Shown in pieces: positions 62,644-64,000 of a stretch of DNA of 64,000 nt. The stretch covers positions 124,001-188,000 of the forward strand of contig NZ_LBAW01000004.1 of NCBI RefSeq assembly GCF_001648595.1. The letters are read 5' to 3'. Each line of letters opens with the position of its first letter. Position 1 is the stretch's first letter. This DNA is from Legionella bozemanae (GTDB lineage Bacteria; Pseudomonadota; Gammaproteobacteria; Legionellales; Legionellaceae). Made by a program: the position numbers and the translations under genes. Under the pieces are notes generated by a model. It had not been told where the DNA came from. It did not search any database and worked only from the letters and a program-made list of their open reading frames with translations.

Positions 62644-63651
62644 TCAAGAAGTTTTCTTTAAAGCATCCATTAAAATGTTTTCAAATCGTCCCTGGTTCAC
62701 CGCGGTACACACGCGTACCATGTTACCCTTTTCATCAACCACTGTAGTACCCGATTGTTTTTCTGGACTTAATACAACACGTAATTTTTTATTCGTGGAT
62801 TTAACAATTGAATTATCATGTGCCACGACTGCAGAAAGCACATCCCAAAAATACCACTTATGATCAAATATTTCGGCCTCATTGCGATGAAAAAGTTCAT
62901 AGAAAAATTGATTAGCTAGATTATTTTGATTTTGTTTCAATTTAAGATAAAAATCTTTTGTCACAGGAACCTGATTGGTTACATCCAGGCCTACCAGAGT
63001 GATAGGAATTTCTGAACGAAATACCTTGTCTGCAGCATAAGGATCAACATAGATATTCCATTCTGCAGTAGTATTTTGAATTGAATGATCCACTTCAACC
63101 AAATTTCCAGCACTATCCACTGCTCCACCCATAACATAAATCATTTTAATTTTGCTTTTTATCTCTGGTATCCGGACTACAAGTTCACCAAGATTTGTTA
63201 ATGGACCAATAGCTAAAATCTCAACAGGCTCTTTCGCATTCTTTAAAGTAGACTCCAGTAACTGTAATGCAGTCTGTGAAGAGGACCTCGCAACTTTAGG
63301 TAACAAATCGGCGGCGCCTGCTAAATTATCCGCGGTTTTACGTAACCAGTCAGGGAATTGATGTGTTCCAGCCATCGGTGTATCACGTCCGCAGGCTAAT
63401 GGAATTTTTTCATGATGCATTAAAGCCAATAATCCAGCAACATTTCTTAATCCAGATGGACAATGAGATTCACCGGTACCCACTACGGTTATCGCTTTAA
63501 TATCAATGTCTTTTTGTGCTAACAAATAGAGAATCGCCAATTCATCATCAACTCCTACATCAGTATCAATAATAAAAGGTCTCGCAGCATGTACTAATGA
63601 AAACAGCAAAGATAAAATAAGAAAGACAACGGCTTTTACTCCCGAATTCAT
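62644..63651 (-). CDS. inosine-uridine-preferring nucleoside hydrolase, exported
   Basis: Cleaves the N-glycosidic bond of ribonucleosides to ribose and free base. The 335-residue product has a signal peptide (VKAVVFLILSLLFSLVHA) followed at once by the calcium-binding signature PFIIDTDVGVDDELAILYLL (Asp29, Asp31, Asp35, Asp36). Also present: VGTGESHCPSGLRNVAGLL, ILAIGPLTNLGELV, IYVMGGAVDSAGN and EWNIYVDPYAADKVF. Export is unusual and points to salvage of external (perhaps host) nucleosides. Its ATG overlaps the stop of the upstream MFS gene by four bases. Confidence 0.94.
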   Translation of the reverse strand: MNSGVKAVVFLILSLLFSLVHAARPFIIDTDVGVDDELAILYLLAQKDIDIKAITVVGTGESHCPSGLRNVAGLLALMHHEKIPLACGRDTPMAGTHQFPDWLRKTADNLAGAADLLPKVARSSSQTALQLLESTLKNAKEPVEILAIGPLTNLGELVVRIPEIKSKIKMIYVMGGAVDSAGNLVEVDHSIQNTTAEWNIYVDPYAADKVFRSEIPITLVGLDVTNQVPVTKDFYLKLKQNQNNLANQFFYELFHRNEAEIFDHKWYFWDVLSAVVAHDNSIVKSTNKKLRVVLSPEKQSGTTVVDEKGNMVRVCTAVNQGRFENILMDALKKTS

Positions 63652-64000
63652 GATGAAACCTCCGTTTCCACATAGAGTCTTTTAATAGTTAATACTGCGA
63701 CAAAACAAAGAATTGCACTCAGTGTTAGATAAAAGCTGGGAGCAAGGTTGTTGTTTAGTGCCTCAATTAAATAAGTAGCAATAAATGGAGTTAAACCTCC
63801 GAAAAAAGCAAATGCGAGATTATAAGAAATAGCAATTCCAGTGTAACGAATAGAGACTGGGAATAGTTCAACCAGCAAGCTGGGATAAACCATGATGGCG
63901 CTGCTCAAAATCGCAAAAATAAATAAGGCTGCAATCAGCGATGAAGTCGTTTGTCTGGATAAAGTAACAAATAAAATATAGCTTAATAAAATAAAACCAA
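63648..64000 (-). CDS. MFS transporter, C-terminal part (runs off the window)
   Basis: The frame is open to the window edge and gives about 117 residues: FVTLSRQTTSSLIAALFIFAILSSAIMVYPSLLVELFPVSIRYTGIAISYNLAFAFFGGLTPFIATYLIEALNNNLAPSFYLTLSAILCFVAVLTIKRLYVETEVSS. The ELFPVSIRYTGIAISYNLAFAFFGGLTPFIATYLI stretch is the typical TM10-11 region of the metabolite:H+ symporter (ProP/KgtP-like) branch. It overlaps the nucleoside hydrolase start (ATGA), so the two are co-translated. The substrate is unknown. Confidence 0.9.
   Translation of the reverse strand, partial: GFILLSYILFVTLSRQTTSSLIAALFIFAILSSAIMVYPSLLVELFPVSIRYTGIAISYNLAFAFFGGLTPFIATYLIEALNNNLAPSFYLTLSAILCFVAVLTIKRLYVETEVSS

Overview
The window is an AT-rich, gene-dense gammaproteobacterial chromosome segment. 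Gene content and order point to the genus Legionella: ahcY-metK-carA-dnaJ-dnaK-grpE in this order, a GspA-like small heat-shock protein, a PatD-like patatin, a class II DAHP synthase, several lineage-specific coiled-coil proteins with acidic tails, and scattered palindromic intergenic repeats. The assignment rests on my recollection of Legionella gene order and families, not on a search. A complete cyanophycin operon and a malonate decarboxylase operon suggest a species other than L. pneumophila; I recall cyanophycin genes from L. longbeachae. I saw no tRNA, rRNA, CRISPR array or insertion-sequence transposase.

Layout. 1-7.1 kb (minus strand): SAM cycle (ahcY, metK), carA, and the chaperone operon grpE-dnaK-dnaJ, with near-consensus sigma-32 promoters before grpE and before dnaK. 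7.5-14.6 kb: class II DAHP synthase, a patatin/GntP-permease pair, an isoprenylcysteine-methyltransferase-like membrane protein, hemE and folB (UUG start). 14.7-19.4 kb: SPOR-domain protein, argS and recG. 19.4-20.3 kb: a long gene-free stretch with two copies, about 405 bp apart, of a module holding three perfect DnaA boxes; this is the most unusual non-coding element here. 20.3-25.5 kb: CDF and ZIP metal transporters, a Maf-like protein, a coiled-coil protein of unknown function, and enolase. 25.7-36 kb: AsnC-type regulator, GNAT, PlsC-like acyltransferase, an AddB-like PD-(D/E)XK nuclease, Legionella-type membrane and envelope proteins, and two tandem aromatic amino acid permeases after an OmpA-like lipoprotein.

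36-40.5 kb (minus): cphA-cphB-iaaA, which together make, depolymerise and hydrolyse the storage polymer cyanophycin. 40.7-44.1 kb (minus): a small stress cluster (CsbD, PRC-barrel, cysteine-containing exported peptide), a GNAT and a YbaL-type antiporter. 44.4-48.1 kb: two convergent beta-lactamase-fold proteins, one with every catalytic motif replaced and fused to a DUF302 domain, the other apparently active; then a hotdog-fold protein. 48.4-50.6 kb: a DipZ-like CcdA-thioredoxin fusion and a lone cyclic-nucleotide-binding domain protein.

50.7-55.9 kb (minus): the malonate decarboxylase operon mdcA-mdcCD-mdcE-mdcG-mdcB, in which the acyl-carrier subunit MdcC is fused to the beta subunit MdcD and no mdcH or malonate transporter gene is present. 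56-64 kb: type II NADH dehydrogenase, LysP-like permease, a Rieske oxygenase, a VOC protein, GspA-like Hsp20, an exported beta-carbonic anhydrase, and an MFS transporter/exported nucleoside hydrolase pair running off the window end.

A family of about 80-bp palindromic repeats (arms resembling GTAGCCTGGGTGCAGCGAAG and its complement) occurs in at least eight intergenic spots, often inside operons (dnaK/dnaJ, mdcCD/mdcE); a second family occurs two or three times.
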